From JANOYY01 sp043720395 (GTDB lineage: Bacteria > Actinomycetota > Acidimicrobiia > Acidimicrobiales > JANYDT01), in the NCBI GenBank assembly GCA_043720395.1, contig JAYSSR010000072.1, positions 16,271 to 80,270 on the forward strand: a stretch of DNA of 64,000 nucleotides, in the 5' to 3' direction. Under the pieces are notes generated by a model. The model was not told the origin of the DNA and ran no database searches. It saw nothing but the letters and a program-made list of their open reading frames with translations. Made by a program: the position numbers and the translations under genes. This document shows, piece after piece, positions 1-9,201 of this stretch. Each line of letters starts with the position of its first letter. The stretch's first letter is position 1.

Positions 1-820
1 CGGCTACGAGTGTGAGCTTCGGAACCGTAAGCGCACTTACATCACCGAGATTCATCAGCGGTCCGGCCGCTAGGCGAATGCGCTCGATCAACTCGCGCAC
101 GGCCGCGTTCGCTTCGAGTTCTTCAGGCGACTCGTAGCCCGTCGCACCGACGTCGGCAGCCTTCATGACCACGACCGGCATCCCGTTGTCGATCAGCGTC
201 ACGCGTACGCCTTCGATCACATCGACCACATTGCCCGTCGGTAACAAAGCACCGCACGACGAGCCCGACGTATCGGCGAAGTCAACGCGCACCTCACCCG
301 CGGCACCGGGGACACCGGCGATCGACGTCGAACCGGAGTACACGGGTCGACCATCTCGGACGGGAAACGTCGCAACCGCAATTCCGCCGGTGTTCCGCAT
401 TCGGATGCGAACCGACGCCGAGTTGCCTACAGAGGGCGACAGAAGGCCCCGTTCGATCGCGAACGGCCCCACGCCGCTCAGGATGTTGCCGCAGTTCTGC
501 GCATCGGTCACCACGGCCTTGTCAACCATCACCTGCAGGAACAAGTAGTCCACGTCGGCGTCGTCGTCGGTCGAACGCGACACAACCGCAACCTTCGACG
601 TGAGCGGATGCGCGCCGCCGAGCCCGTCGATCTGGCGGGCGTCGGGCGAGCCCATGACTTCCAAGAGAATCCGGTCACGGTCCGCGATGTCGACCGGTAG
701 ATCCGACAACAGGAAGTAGAGACCCTTGGACGTGCCGCCCCGCATGACCATGCACCGCACGCCACCGTCGTCGTCGAGTACAACGGGCGCAGCAGCATCC
801 ATATCCGCCACGGTACTCAC
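1..820 (-). CDS. PrpF/GalD-family isomerase (4-oxalomesaconate tautomerase-like), 3' end outside window
   Basis: About 273 N-terminal residues are present; the C-terminus lies beyond the left edge. The PrpF-family signature MRGGTSKG is at residues 26-33, followed by QNCGNI and SCGALLPTGN segments typical of this diaminopimelate-epimerase-fold isomerase family. Family members include PrpF (aconitate isomerase) and GalD (4-oxalomesaconate tautomerase of protocatechuate/gallate meta-cleavage). The GTG start at 820 overlaps the stop of the upstream dehydratase gene by GTGA, so it is the last visible gene of the transporter-dehydratase operon. Context with a protocatechuate-forming dehydratase favours the GalD role, which is inference. 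An in-frame ATG at 802 is an alternative start. Confidence 0.8.
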   Translation of the reverse strand, partial: MSTVADMDAAAPVVLDDDGGVRCMVMRGGTSKGLYFLLSDLPVDIADRDRILLEVMGSPDARQIDGLGGAHPLTSKVAVVSRSTDDDADVDYLFLQVMVDKAVVTDAQNCGNILSGVGPFAIERGLLSPSVGNSASVRIRMRNTGGIAVATFPVRDGRPVYSGSTSIAGVPGAAGEVRVDFADTSGSSCGALLPTGNVVDVIEGVRVTLIDNGMPVVVMKAADVGATGYESPEELEANAAVRELIERIRLAAGPLMNLGDVSALTVPKLTLVA

Positions 821-2736
821 CCGTGCGTGACAGCCGACTCGCGAGTGCGTGACTGTGCCGCCAACCGAACAGGCGCGTTCGCCGCGCCAAAACCTGCGTA
901 GGCATTTCGCTGAACGAACTCGAAGAACACGCCGTGAATCTCCCGCGTGTAGAGATGGAAGAACTCGCCGTTCTCGACACGGTCGTAGAGCACGTTGTTG
1001 TCACGGAGGAACGCGAGCGTGTCGGCGTCGAGGCCGAAGCGCGCGTCGAGGTCCGCGTAATAGTTCGCGGGGATGGCGAGCACCACGTCGGGATCGATCG
1101 TCGCGACCAATTCAGCGATCGACGGCGTGGCGAGTGCGATGTGCTGCACGCCGGAGCCATGCGCCGTGGACCGGAACCGCTCGGGCGAGGTGTCGCCGCT
1201 GCTCGCCGAGTTCAGGGGAAGACGAATCTGACCGTTCGGCGAGATGACCGTTCGACTCGTCACGAGGCCGTGCAGATCGGCGAGCTCCAACGGCGGCTGC
1301 AGTCCGAAACCAAGCGCCGCTCGGTAGAACAGCAGAACCGACAGCAACTCGTGTGGGGCGACGGCCTGGGCGAGGTGGTCGATCGTGAGCGACGGCCCGG
1401 TCGGCACGCCAGCATCGGCGGATTCCGTGACAGCGTCGAAGTCCGTCACCGTGAAGTGGGGAAGACGCGTGTCGACGAAGTAGAGCAACGCACCACCGAC
1501 ACCCGCGATTGCGGGCATGCGGATCTGCCCCTCCTCGCGAGGACCTTCGACCTCCGACGCGAGATAGGCCTTCGCGCGGGCGAGTGCAGCGTCAGCGTCG
1601 TCGGTCTCGAACCCGATCGCACACGCGGCCGCGCCGTGCCGTTCAGAAAACATGCGCGCATACGAATTGTGTTCACCGTTCACTGCGAGGTACGCGCCGC
1701 CACGGCTGAAAAGGTCCACTCGCTTCGTTCGATGACAGTGCGAATGACGAAAGCCCAGCAGCGAAAAGAACGAAGCCAGCTCAGCCGACTCAGCCTCGGA
1801 CGACACGCCGAACTCCACGAACGACACACCGCGAAACGATGGCTCGATCGACGCCGCTGCACCAGAACCGGTCCACGAAGGATGCGTCGCGATGCGAGTC
1901 GGCCGCACCGGACGGGATCGCAACGCCTTGCTGACTTCCTCCTCCAGCCAGATCATGGACCGGTAGCCGTCGAGGGCAGTCTGCGTATGCGGCGCGACAC
2001 GGAAATCGTCGTTGAAGATCTCATGCGAGATCACGTCGTCGTAGCCCGTGGCGAGCAGCTCGATCATGAAATCGACAATCGGGTAGTCGCCCTGGCCCGG
2101 GAAGTTCCGGAGATGACGGCTGTGCCGCAAGATCTCCATGTCGAGACTCGGCGCGTCGGCCAGCTGTACGAGGAAGATCTTCTCCGGCGGCAGGTCACGG
2201 ATCGGTGCGATGGGATTCCCTCGCACGAACAGGTGGTAGGTGTCGAGCACGAGACCGACGTTCGGATGATCTGCGCGCTTCACAACCTCCCACGCCTGCA
2301 TCCAGTCGCGCACGTGGCGTCCCCAGGCGAGCGCCTCGTAGGCGACGCGAACGCCGCGTTCGGCGGCACGCCGACCAAGTTCGCGGAAGTCGGCCGCGTA
2401 GCGGTCGAGCCCATCGGCTGCGTACGGCGACACACTGCTGCACACCATCAGCAGGTCGGCACCGAGCTCGGCCATGAGGTCGAACTTGCGCTCGGCACGA
2501 TCGAACGCCGCGCTGCGCCGAGCGTCGAGCATGCCCTCGAAGTCACGGAACGGCTGCAGCGTGAAGAGTTTCAGTCCGAGGTCGTCGTTGCGCAACCGGA
2601 TATCGGAAGCACGCAGACTCGAGAACGTGAAGTCGTTGTCGAACAGTTCGTAGCCGTCGAAGCCCGCATCGGCAATCGCATCGATCTTCGCGGCGAGTTC
2701 GCCCGAGAGCGACACGGTCGCGATCGACGTCTTCAC
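817..2736 (-). CDS. QsuB/QuiC1-like 3-dehydroshikimate dehydratase (TIM barrel fused to HPPD-like VOC domains)
   Basis: The 639-residue protein has an N-terminal AP-endonuclease/sugar-isomerase TIM barrel (about 1-275) and two VOC domains (about 290-610) like 4-hydroxyphenylpyruvate dioxygenase. E134, D165, Q191 and E239 sit at the positions recalled as the metal ligands of QsuB. The C-terminal half keeps the HPPD-like GVQHIAL and FFEFVQR motifs with metal-binding His and Glu. QsuB-type enzymes dehydrate 3-dehydroshikimate to protocatechuate. The GTG start at 2736 overlaps livF by GTGA. Neighbouring shikimate-dehydrogenase-family genes and a GalD-like tautomerase support a quinate/shikimate to protocatechuate pathway. 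The native role of the HPPD-like half is not deducible here. Confidence 0.88.
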   Translation of the reverse strand: MKTSIATVSLSGELAAKIDAIADAGFDGYELFDNDFTFSSLRASDIRLRNDDLGLKLFTLQPFRDFEGMLDARRSAAFDRAERKFDLMAELGADLLMVCSSVSPYAADGLDRYAADFRELGRRAAERGVRVAYEALAWGRHVRDWMQAWEVVKRADHPNVGLVLDTYHLFVRGNPIAPIRDLPPEKIFLVQLADAPSLDMEILRHSRHLRNFPGQGDYPIVDFMIELLATGYDDVISHEIFNDDFRVAPHTQTALDGYRSMIWLEEEVSKALRSRPVRPTRIATHPSWTGSGAAASIEPSFRGVSFVEFGVSSEAESAELASFFSLLGFRHSHCHRTKRVDLFSRGGAYLAVNGEHNSYARMFSERHGAAACAIGFETDDADAALARAKAYLASEVEGPREEGQIRMPAIAGVGGALLYFVDTRLPHFTVTDFDAVTESADAGVPTGPSLTIDHLAQAVAPHELLSVLLFYRAALGFGLQPPLELADLHGLVTSRTVISPNGQIRLPLNSASSGDTSPERFRSTAHGSGVQHIALATPSIAELVATIDPDVVLAIPANYYADLDARFGLDADTLAFLRDNNVLYDRVENGEFFHLYTREIHGVFFEFVQRNAYAGFGAANAPVRLAAQSRTRESAVTHG

Positions 2737-3560
2737 GAGTCGGTCGCACCTTCAGACGCAGCCGCGGCGACCGCTCCGCCACCATGTCCGCCCAGGAACA
2801 CCGCAGCAATGTCGGGGTGATGCAGCAGCGTGTCAGCCGGACCCTGCAAAGCGAGTCGACCCTGCTGCAGCACGATTCCCTCGTCGCTGACCGCCAGCGC
2901 CTTCTTCGCATTCTGCTCAATCATTAGGATCGTGACTCCGGTGTCACGAAGTTTCAGGAGAAAATCGAACACCTGCTGAACCAGAATCGGCGAGAGCCCG
3001 ATCGACGGCTCGTCGATCAGCAGGACCTTTGGCTCCAGCAACATCGAGCGCCCAACCTCAAGCATTTTCTGCTGCCCACCGCTGAGCGCGCCGGCCTGAA
3101 GATGTCGCTTCTCCTTCAGGATCGGGAACTGCTCGAACGCCAGCTCCATGCGCTCACGGGTGAGCCGGAGGTTCTTCAGCGGAACCCCCCCGAATTCGAG
3201 GTTCGCGTTCACGGTGAGCTGCGGGAAAATGTTGCGACCCTGCGGGACGTACGCGACGCCAGACCGCAGCAGTTCGACCTGGCCGAGCCCTGTGATGTCA
3301 CGGCCTTCCACGAGGACGCGGCCCTCACGCAGTTTGATCATCCCGAAGATCGCCTTGAAGACCGTGCTCTTGCCAGCGCCGTTGGGTCCGATCACGGTGG
3401 TGAGCGCCGCACGCCGCACGTTGAACGTCGTGCCATGCAGGATCGTTGTCGGGCCATATCCGCCGAGCAATCCTTCGACCTGCAGCGACGCGTCGGCAGC
3501 GTCGACCGTTGTGGTTGCGTGCGTCGCGCCAGTGGTTTCGGTCGAGCCCTTACTTGCCAT
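2733..3560 (-). CDS. livF: Branched-chain-amino-acid-type ABC transporter ATP-binding protein (LivF)
   Basis: This 275-residue cytoplasmic ATPase carries Walker A GPNGAGKST, the signature LSGGQQKML and Walker B VLLIDEPS, with the LivF-typical SIGLSP after Walker B. It has about 25 extra low-complexity residues at the N-terminus. It would energise uptake with LivG, LivM, LivH and the binding protein encoded upstream on the same strand. Liv-type (HAAT) transporters in catabolic operons often carry aromatic or shikimate-type acids, so the substrate here is more likely the compound degraded by the operon than an amino acid; that is inference. It begins 6 bases after the livG stop. Confidence 0.9.
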   Translation of the reverse strand: MASKGSTETTGATHATTTVDAADASLQVEGLLGGYGPTTILHGTTFNVRRAALTTVIGPNGAGKSTVFKAIFGMIKLREGRVLVEGRDITGLGQVELLRSGVAYVPQGRNIFPQLTVNANLEFGGVPLKNLRLTRERMELAFEQFPILKEKRHLQAGALSGGQQKMLEVGRSMLLEPKVLLIDEPSIGLSPILVQQVFDFLLKLRDTGVTILMIEQNAKKALAVSDEGIVLQQGRLALQGPADTLLHHPDIAAVFLGGHGGGAVAAAASEGATDS

Positions 3561-3566
3561 GTGTGC

Positions 3567-4349
3567 TCACTCCCCGAGGTATGCCTCGATGACGCGGGGG
3601 TCAGCCATGACCTCCGCTGGTGTACCGGTCATGAGCACGCTGCCCTCCGTCATCACGACGATGCGATGGGCGATCCGCATGATGAAATCCATGTTGTGCT
3701 CGACGACCACAAAGGTCGTGCCGTCGGTCCTGTTGAGGTCGACGATCTGATGCTCAACGCCAGCAAGCATCGTGAGGTTCACGCCGCCGGCTGGTTCGTC
3801 GAGGAACACGACCTTTGGGTTCGACACGATCGCCATTGCGGTGTCGAGCAGCTTCTGCTGCCCGTAGCTGAGGTTCCCGGCCAAATCGTCGGCGATGTGT
3901 CCGAGACGGAAGCGCTCGATCAGTCCGTCGACGTGTGCCGTGAGCCCGAGGTCGGGCGTCGACACGAGGCGTCTCGCCACGGAACCGATGTGCTCCTGCG
4001 CTGCGAGCTTCATGTTGTCGCGCACCGACATCGACGGGAACACTTGGAGAAGCTGGAACGTCCGAGCGAGCCCCGCCTTTGCACGCTTTGTAGGGCTCCA
4101 CCGACTGACATCGGTGTTGCCCAATTTCACTGAGCCGCGGTCCGGTACGTACTGCCCGAGCACGCAGTTGAACATCGTTGACTTCCCGCACCCGTTCGGT
4201 CCGATGACCCCGAGGATCTCGCCCTTGTACACATCGAAGGAGACCTCTTCGACGGCAACGACGCCACCGAACGTCTTGCGGATGTTGCGGACTTCGACGA
4301 CGACCTCTCGGACGTTGCGATCTGCGCTACTCATCACGTCGGTCATCAT
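3567..4349 (-). CDS. livG: Branched-chain-amino-acid-type ABC transporter ATP-binding protein (LivG)
   Basis: A 260-residue ATPase of the LivG class: Walker A GPNGCGKST, LSYGQQKLLD signature, Walker B VVFLDEPAGG and the C-terminal VIEAYLGE ending typical of LivG. The ATG at 4349 is preferred because it overlaps the livM stop by ATGA, the usual coupling in this window. An upstream ATG at 4385 would add 12 residues but overlap livM by 40 bases. Partner of the adjacent LivF; the two probably form the ATPase heterodimer under the LivHM permease. Confidence 0.9.
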   Translation of the reverse strand: MMTDVMSSADRNVREVVVEVRNIRKTFGGVVAVEEVSFDVYKGEILGVIGPNGCGKSTMFNCVLGQYVPDRGSVKLGNTDVSRWSPTKRAKAGLARTFQLLQVFPSMSVRDNMKLAAQEHIGSVARRLVSTPDLGLTAHVDGLIERFRLGHIADDLAGNLSYGQQKLLDTAMAIVSNPKVVFLDEPAGGVNLTMLAGVEHQIVDLNRTDGTTFVVVEHNMDFIMRIAHRIVVMTEGSVLMTGTPAEVMADPRVIEAYLGE

Positions 4350-5596
4350 GCGCCCCGCTTCGTGACGAACTTGGCAATGATCCACGCGCGCACCCGGCGC
4401 GAGATTCCGACCACTCCGGTTGGCGACACAATCATCATGACGATCACGAAGATCGCGAACGCAATCTGGTAGCTGTCACCGAGGAACCGCAGGTGGTTTT
4501 CTAGGAACGTGATGAAAGCTGTTCCGATGAAAGGGCCAACGAGTGTGCCGACGCCGCCGACCACGGTTCCGAGCAGGAACGAGAACGACTTGAGCGTTGT
4601 AAAGGCACCAGGTTCGATGGATTCGATGAGGGGTGCGTAGAGCGCGCCGGCGATGCCAGCGAGCATTGATCCGATTGCGAAGGCGAGCAGCGTGTACGTG
4701 GGAACGGACACGCCAAGGCTCGACGCACGACCGGGATTGTCGCGGATCGCCTTGAACGACCGGCCCCATGGACTGCGAACGATCCACCACACCGCGGCTG
4801 CGACGAGCAGCATGCACCCAAGACAGAAGTAGTAGTAATTCCGGTTGTCGAGCATCGCGAACCCGAAGATCCGCAGGTTGGTTCGCGGTGCGCGCACACC
4901 CTGTGGCCCATTCGTGAGACCGCCTTCGTTGTTCATCACGAGGACCACGAGACCGTTGAATGCCACGGTAACGAACGCGAGCCATGGTCCCTGAACCCGA
5001 AGCGCCGGAAATCCCACGAGGACGCTGAGCACGAGGCACATGAGCGCGGCGGCCGGGATCGTGGCGAGGTAGGGCAGATTCGGCAGGGTGCCTTTCACCG
5101 GTCCCCACGCGACATGCGCGCCGTTGTCGAGAAGGCTCGACGTATATGCCCCGATACCGAGGAACGCGGCCGCGGCCAGCGACACCTGGCCGGCGAATCC
5201 CTGGGTGAGGTTGAGACCCATGACAGCGATCGCAAAGACTGCGAAGAGCCCAAGGTCGATCAAAGTCGAATTGGATCGCCCGAGCGGGAACACCAGCAGG
5301 AACGCAAGTCCGCCAAGGAGCATCGCGGCACGGAGGATCTTTCCGTACGACGTTCGCGTCTCGAAGACCGACGAGGCAACCGCAAGCACGGCGAGTGCGA
5401 TACCGAGCGCGAGACCAAGTGGGAACGTCAGATGGGACTGCCCGAGCGGTAGGAGCACCACCGCAAAGACCGCAGCGAGACCGACGAGCAGAATCGGTAG
5501 CGTGACGGTCAGCCCGTCGAGACGCTGGCTGGCCACCTCCTTGCGATTCGAGAGGCAGACACCACCAAGTTCTGGAATCGAGGAATCGCCGCTCAT
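4346..5596 (-). CDS. livM: Liv-type ABC transporter permease (LivM)
   Basis: A 416-residue integral membrane protein with about ten hydrophobic segments. The LivM core starts near residue 115 (VMGLNLTQGFAGQVSLA, the conserved LivM entry motif) and continues through the EAA-like cytoplasmic loop around GRSFKAIRDN. About 90 extra N-terminal residues hold two or three additional hydrophobic segments, longer than a minimal LivM. The start ATG at 5596 shares one base with the livH stop (TGATG), implying translational coupling. It forms the transmembrane channel with LivH. Confidence 0.9.
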   Translation of the reverse strand: MSGDSSIPELGGVCLSNRKEVASQRLDGLTVTLPILLVGLAAVFAVVLLPLGQSHLTFPLGLALGIALAVLAVASSVFETRTSYGKILRAAMLLGGLAFLLVFPLGRSNSTLIDLGLFAVFAIAVMGLNLTQGFAGQVSLAAAAFLGIGAYTSSLLDNGAHVAWGPVKGTLPNLPYLATIPAAALMCLVLSVLVGFPALRVQGPWLAFVTVAFNGLVVLVMNNEGGLTNGPQGVRAPRTNLRIFGFAMLDNRNYYYFCLGCMLLVAAAVWWIVRSPWGRSFKAIRDNPGRASSLGVSVPTYTLLAFAIGSMLAGIAGALYAPLIESIEPGAFTTLKSFSFLLGTVVGGVGTLVGPFIGTAFITFLENHLRFLGDSYQIAFAIFVIVMMIVSPTGVVGISRRVRAWIIAKFVTKRGA

Positions 5597-6477
5597 CAGA
5601 ACCGCCGCTCCTCGGCACGGCCGAACAGGCCCTGGGGGCGAAAGAGGATCACGACAATCAGAAGGATCAGCGGACCGGCCGTGCGATACGGCCCGGAAAC
5701 GTAGAAGCCCGACCAGTTCTCCAGCACTCCGATGAGGAAGCCGCCGGCCAGCGCACCCCTGACTTGGTTGAAGCCCCCGACAATGGCGCTGGTGAATGCA
5801 AGCGTGCCGAGGGAGAGCCCGTTGTCGAACTTCGCGAAGGTCTTCGGCGTGACAAGCAGCGACGCAATCGTTACCAGAACTGCGTTGATCAGGAACGTGT
5901 AGAGGATCATGCGCTTGACCGGTATTCCGAGCACGCGCGCGGTGTCGCGGCTCTGCGCAGTGGCTTCCATCTGACGTCCGAGAAACGTCCGATTGAGGAA
6001 AATCTGCAGAGCCGCGATCACGATCGCGGTTGCCACGATCGTGCCGACGTCGCTTGCGGCGATCGAGACGTCGCCGAACTTCCAGACGTTCGACGGAAAG
6101 ACCGATGGGAAGTCCGCAGCGTTGCCCGACCAGTGGACGCGTGCCGTTTCACGCATCAGCAGGCCCACGCCGATCGTTGCAATGACCAGAGGCAGCTGGT
6201 CGCCATGCCGAAGGAGCCGGTCGACGAGTGCGATCTTGAACACGACGCCAAGGAGCAGCGCCGCTATGACAAGGCTCACGAGGAATGCGGGGATGATCCC
6301 GATGTCAAATCGCTCTCGGATGACCAGCATCACGATTGCAGGAATCGTGACGAACTCACCGTGCGCGAAATTGATGGCACCAGCGGTTTGCCAGAGGAGC
6401 GCGAAGCTCACGGCGGCGATGGCGTAGATCGAACCCGTGGCCAGGCCGGACAGGGTGATCCGCAAGAAATCGGACAC
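5596..6477 (-). CDS. livH: Liv-type ABC transporter permease (LivH)
   Basis: This 293-residue permease begins LSGLATGSIYAIAAVSFAL and has the family motif INFAHGEFV near residue 36. Eight or so hydrophobic segments follow and the C-terminus is LFGRAEERRF. It is the first permease gene after the binding-protein gene, separated from it by a 122-base gap that holds a strong hairpin (6532-6565). It should pair with LivM in the inner membrane. Confidence 0.9.
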   Translation of the reverse strand: MSDFLRITLSGLATGSIYAIAAVSFALLWQTAGAINFAHGEFVTIPAIVMLVIRERFDIGIIPAFLVSLVIAALLLGVVFKIALVDRLLRHGDQLPLVIATIGVGLLMRETARVHWSGNAADFPSVFPSNVWKFGDVSIAASDVGTIVATAIVIAALQIFLNRTFLGRQMEATAQSRDTARVLGIPVKRMILYTFLINAVLVTIASLLVTPKTFAKFDNGLSLGTLAFTSAIVGGFNQVRGALAGGFLIGVLENWSGFYVSGPYRTAGPLILLIVVILFRPQGLFGRAEERRF

Positions 6478-6531
6478 GCGACCTCCGGAGTCGGTGACGA
6501 ATGAGCAGGAACTGAGCAGCGAAGGAAATAC

Positions 6532-6565
6532 GACGCTGCTCGGCCTACGTGGACCGAGCAGCGTC
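6532..6565 (-). terminator. Hairpin between binding-protein and permease genes (attenuator-type)
   Basis: Perfect 12-base arms (6532-6543 and 6554-6565) flank a 10-base loop. On the minus-strand transcript the stem is followed by only a short U-rich stretch (GTATTTCC), so termination may be partial. Placed just after the solute-binding-protein gene, it could give excess binding protein over permease and stabilise the upstream mRNA. Confidence 0.7.
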
Positions 6566-6599
6566 TTCTAAAGTCAGCCGAAGCCGAGAACGTGTGAAC

Positions 6600-7907
6600 T
6601 CAGCAACCGGGGCGCTTGCCACCGATGGCGGGGAGCGTCTTCACAATGCGCTCCTCGGCGTTGACAACCTTGGTGAGGAAGCTGCCACGGTCGATGTCGC
6701 CGTTGCCGTCGATCTCGACGTCGAGCAGGACGCCCGGCTCATCTTTGGTCGAGATCTTGGTGCAGTGAAGTTCCTTGGCGACCTTCTCCGAGTCGAAACC
6801 GTTCTGGCGCTCGGCCATCTCCTTCACGATGTGAAGGCCGGTGAAACCCTTGATCGAGTTGTGGTCGGGGTAATCGGCCGGGCTCGTGACCTTCGTGAAC
6901 GCAAGGTACTTCGTGACCCAGCCGTTGAACATCGGAGCGGCCGACGACAGGCCGACGTGGGCCGATGCACCATTGGCTGTGGCACCGGCCAGGCCGAGAA
7001 CGGCCGGGCTCGTCAGCGTGGTCTCGCCAATGAGCGGGAGGCTGCCACCCTGGCGCTTGTACTCCTTGAGGAAGTTCGCGTTCTCCGTTTCGTTCATGTA
7101 CACGAACGCAGCCTCGCCGCCGGTGCCGTTGACCTGAGCGACCTCGGCCGAGAAGTCGGTCTGGCCCGGCTGACCGGCGATCTCCTTCACGATTTCCACG
7201 TTCTTGTCCTTCAGCGCGACGCGGGCGGCGTTGCGCCCACCGATCCCGAAGTCGTTGTTGATGTACACGACGACGACCTTCTTGAGCTTCTGGTCATCGG
7301 CGATGTAGACGGCAACCTTCGGGAACGAGATCGATTGACCGAACGACGTGCGGAAGATGTAGTCGTTGTTGCCGTTGATCTTGCGGTCGGTGAGGCTCGC
7401 TGCCTCACCGCCCGTGAACTGCGGGATCTTCGCACGCTGTGCCTCGACCATGTTGACGATCGTGGAGCCAGAGAAGACGGTTCCCATGACGACGAACGGC
7501 TTCGCCTCAAGACCCTTCGCAATGACCTGCTTGGACTTGTCCGGGATGTTCTGGGTGTCTTGTTCGTCGAGCTTGATCTGGCAACCGAGGATGCCACCGG
7601 CCTTGTTGATCTCCGACGCGGCCATGGCGACGCCACGCTTGAAGTTCAGGCCAGCGGGCTGATTGGCTTCGTAGGCCACGAGGATCTTGACGGAGTTGTC
7701 GTCGCCGGGACATTTGGCCTTGACGGGCGCGGGTGCCGGCGCTGCAGGCGCTGGGGCCGGTGCTGCGGTGGTCGGCGCGGCGATGACCGGCGTCGCTTTC
7801 TTCTTGGTCGTAACGACCTTCTTCTTGGTGACAGCCGCGGCGGTCGTGACCATGGCTGACGGAAGTACGAGACCGGCAAGGCTGACGGCAATGACAAGGC
7901 GCTTCAT
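6600..7907 (-). CDS. Periplasmic-binding-protein-type (LivJ-like) ABC transporter substrate-binding protein
   Basis: The exported 435-residue receptor begins MKRLVIAVSLAGLVLPSA, a signal sequence, followed by a Lys/Thr block (KKKVVTTKKKATP) and an Ala/Pro-rich linker before the type-1 periplasmic binding fold starting around KILVAYEANQPAG. The ATG at 7907 is chosen because GGGGGAG lies about 10 bases upstream; an ORF extension to 7976 would precede this ribosome site. It heads the minus-strand transporter operon and would deliver the pathway substrate to LivHMFG. Expression is probably controlled by the divergent LacI protein through the palindrome at 7967-7980. The exact ligand cannot be read from sequence. 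Confidence 0.88.
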   Translation of the reverse strand: MKRLVIAVSLAGLVLPSAMVTTAAAVTKKKVVTTKKKATPVIAAPTTAAPAPAPAAPAPAPVKAKCPGDDNSVKILVAYEANQPAGLNFKRGVAMAASEINKAGGILGCQIKLDEQDTQNIPDKSKQVIAKGLEAKPFVVMGTVFSGSTIVNMVEAQRAKIPQFTGGEAASLTDRKINGNNDYIFRTSFGQSISFPKVAVYIADDQKLKKVVVVYINNDFGIGGRNAARVALKDKNVEIVKEIAGQPGQTDFSAEVAQVNGTGGEAAFVYMNETENANFLKEYKRQGGSLPLIGETTLTSPAVLGLAGATANGASAHVGLSSAAPMFNGWVTKYLAFTKVTSPADYPDHNSIKGFTGLHIVKEMAERQNGFDSEKVAKELHCTKISTKDEPGVLLDVEIDGNGDIDRGSFLTKVVNAEERIVKTLPAIGGKRPGC

Positions 7908-7966
7908 ACGAAGGCTCCCCCTCTTGTGAGTCTTCAGGTGGACAGCAATGGACGCCGACCACGTAG

Positions 7967-7980
7967 TTGAATCCATTCAA
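7967..7980. promoter_or_regulatory. LacI-type operator candidate 1
   Basis: TTGAATCCATTCAA: perfect 6-base arms TTGAAT/ATTCAA around a 2-base centre, 60 bases before the binding-protein start. It matches the second candidate at 8110-8123 and lies next to a divergently transcribed lacI-family gene, as expected for an autogenous/divergent operator pair. Confidence 0.6.
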
Positions 7981-8109
7981 TCAGATCGAGGTGACAAACG
8001 CAACACCCGAGAACCTCAAGGGGAGGCTGAATCCTTTTCTGTCCTCAGATTGGCCCAGAGACGTCGCGCCAACGGTTCCGCTTGACAACGAACGACAGTA
8101 CGGCAACGA

Positions 8110-8123
8110 TTTAATCGATTCAA
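8110..8123. promoter_or_regulatory. LacI-type operator candidate 2
   Basis: TTTAATCGATTCAA: the same palindrome as 7967-7980 with one mismatched pair and the central CG typical of LacI/GalR operators. It is about 56 bases before the lacI GTG start. The two sites are 143 bases apart, which would allow looping or independent control of both directions. Confidence 0.6.
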
Positions 8124-8178
8124 TCATGAAATGGTGAATGAAGTTGACGCGAACGCTTGAACCAGCCACCATCTGTAC

Positions 8179-9201
8179 GTGACCGCCAGCATGCGAGACG
8201 TCGCCAACCGTGCAGGGGTCTCCACCGCCACGGTGTCGAACGCGCTCAATCACCCGGATCTCGTGAGCCCAGCCACCCTGGATCGCATCCTCAAGATGAT
8301 CGACGAGCTTGGCTTCGTCCGCAACGGCTCGGCTGCTCAGCTGCGCGCCGGTCGCAGTCGTTCGATCGGACTGATCGTGCCGAGCCTCGCGAACCCGTTC
8401 TTCACCGACATCGCTCGGGGCATCGAGGACCTCGCGAGCGAACGTGACTACGCCGTACTTCTCTGCAATTCCGACGAGAACCCCGAGAAGGAGATTCGCT
8501 ACCTCCATCTGCTCGTGCAGCAGCGCATCGACGGCCTTCTCATCCGGCCGACCGAAGACGACGTAGCACCCCTCGAAGAACTTCGAGGGCGTGGCATCTC
8601 GGTCGTGCTGCTCAATCGTCAGGTCGAAAGCCGCGATTTCTGTTCCGTGATTGTTGACGGCGAACGAGGCGCTGAGGACGCCGTCACGCATCTTGCGGAG
8701 CTTGGCCATGGCCACATCGCCTGGGCCACGTGGTCCTTGCGCAATCCCGGATTCGCGATGCGTGGGCGTGGCGTCACCCGTGCAGCAAAGCGTCTGGGTC
8801 TTGAGGTGACCACGATCACCGTGCCCGGCATGAACAACGGGTCGGGCGAGATTGCGGCGGGCAAACTGTTGCTCACTGAGCCGCGTCCGACCGCATTGCT
8901 CTGCGCCAACGACCTCCTTGCCCTCGACGCCCTTCGTGGCCTGATCGACGCCGGGGTGCGTGTCCCGGAGGACGTCTCGGTGATCGGATTCGACGACATC
9001 GACTTCTGCGCCAACGCGCGCGTCCCGCTGACCACGGTCGCCGTTCCGCGCTATCAAATCGGTGCCGCTGCTGCCGGGTTGCTTCTCGACGAGATCGATC
9101 ATCCCGGCACGCACGCTCATCAGCAGGTGGTGTACCAACCGCGTCTCGTCGTGCGCGCCTCAACGGGGCCGGTCGGAGTTCTCCGGCAGGTCCGGCCGTG
9201 A
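8179..9201 (+). CDS. LacI/GalR-family transcriptional regulator
   Basis: A 340-residue regulator. The N-terminal helix-turn-helix is classical (MRDVANRAGVSTATVSNALN), followed by the hinge and a periplasmic-binding-like effector domain (SIGLIVPSLANPFFTDIARG; VSVIGFDDIDF). GTG at 8179 or ATG at 8191 could be the start; the latter begins directly at the HTH. Divergent from the Liv operon and first gene of an operon with a reductase and two shikimate-dehydrogenase-family genes, so it likely senses a pathway intermediate. The 3' end overlaps the next gene by GTGA. Confidence 0.92.
   Translation: MTASMRDVANRAGVSTATVSNALNHPDLVSPATLDRILKMIDELGFVRNGSAAQLRAGRSRSIGLIVPSLANPFFTDIARGIEDLASERDYAVLLCNSDENPEKEIRYLHLLVQQRIDGLLIRPTEDDVAPLEELRGRGISVVLLNRQVESRDFCSVIVDGERGAEDAVTHLAELGHGHIAWATWSLRNPGFAMRGRGVTRAAKRLGLEVTTITVPGMNNGSGEIAAGKLLLTEPRPTALLCANDLLALDALRGLIDAGVRVPEDVSVIGFDDIDFCANARVPLTTVAVPRYQIGAAAAGLLLDEIDHPGTHAHQQVVYQPRLVVRASTGPVGVLRQVRP

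Noticed and set aside
934..2820. Long plus-strand open frame of about 628 codons opposite the QsuB-like gene
   Set aside because: Arg/Glu/Val-rich composition and no family motifs; typical antisense shadow in high-GC DNA.
7981..9138. Minus-strand 385-codon frame over lacI
   Set aside because: Would overlap the divergent control region and the whole LacI HTH gene; no family motifs.
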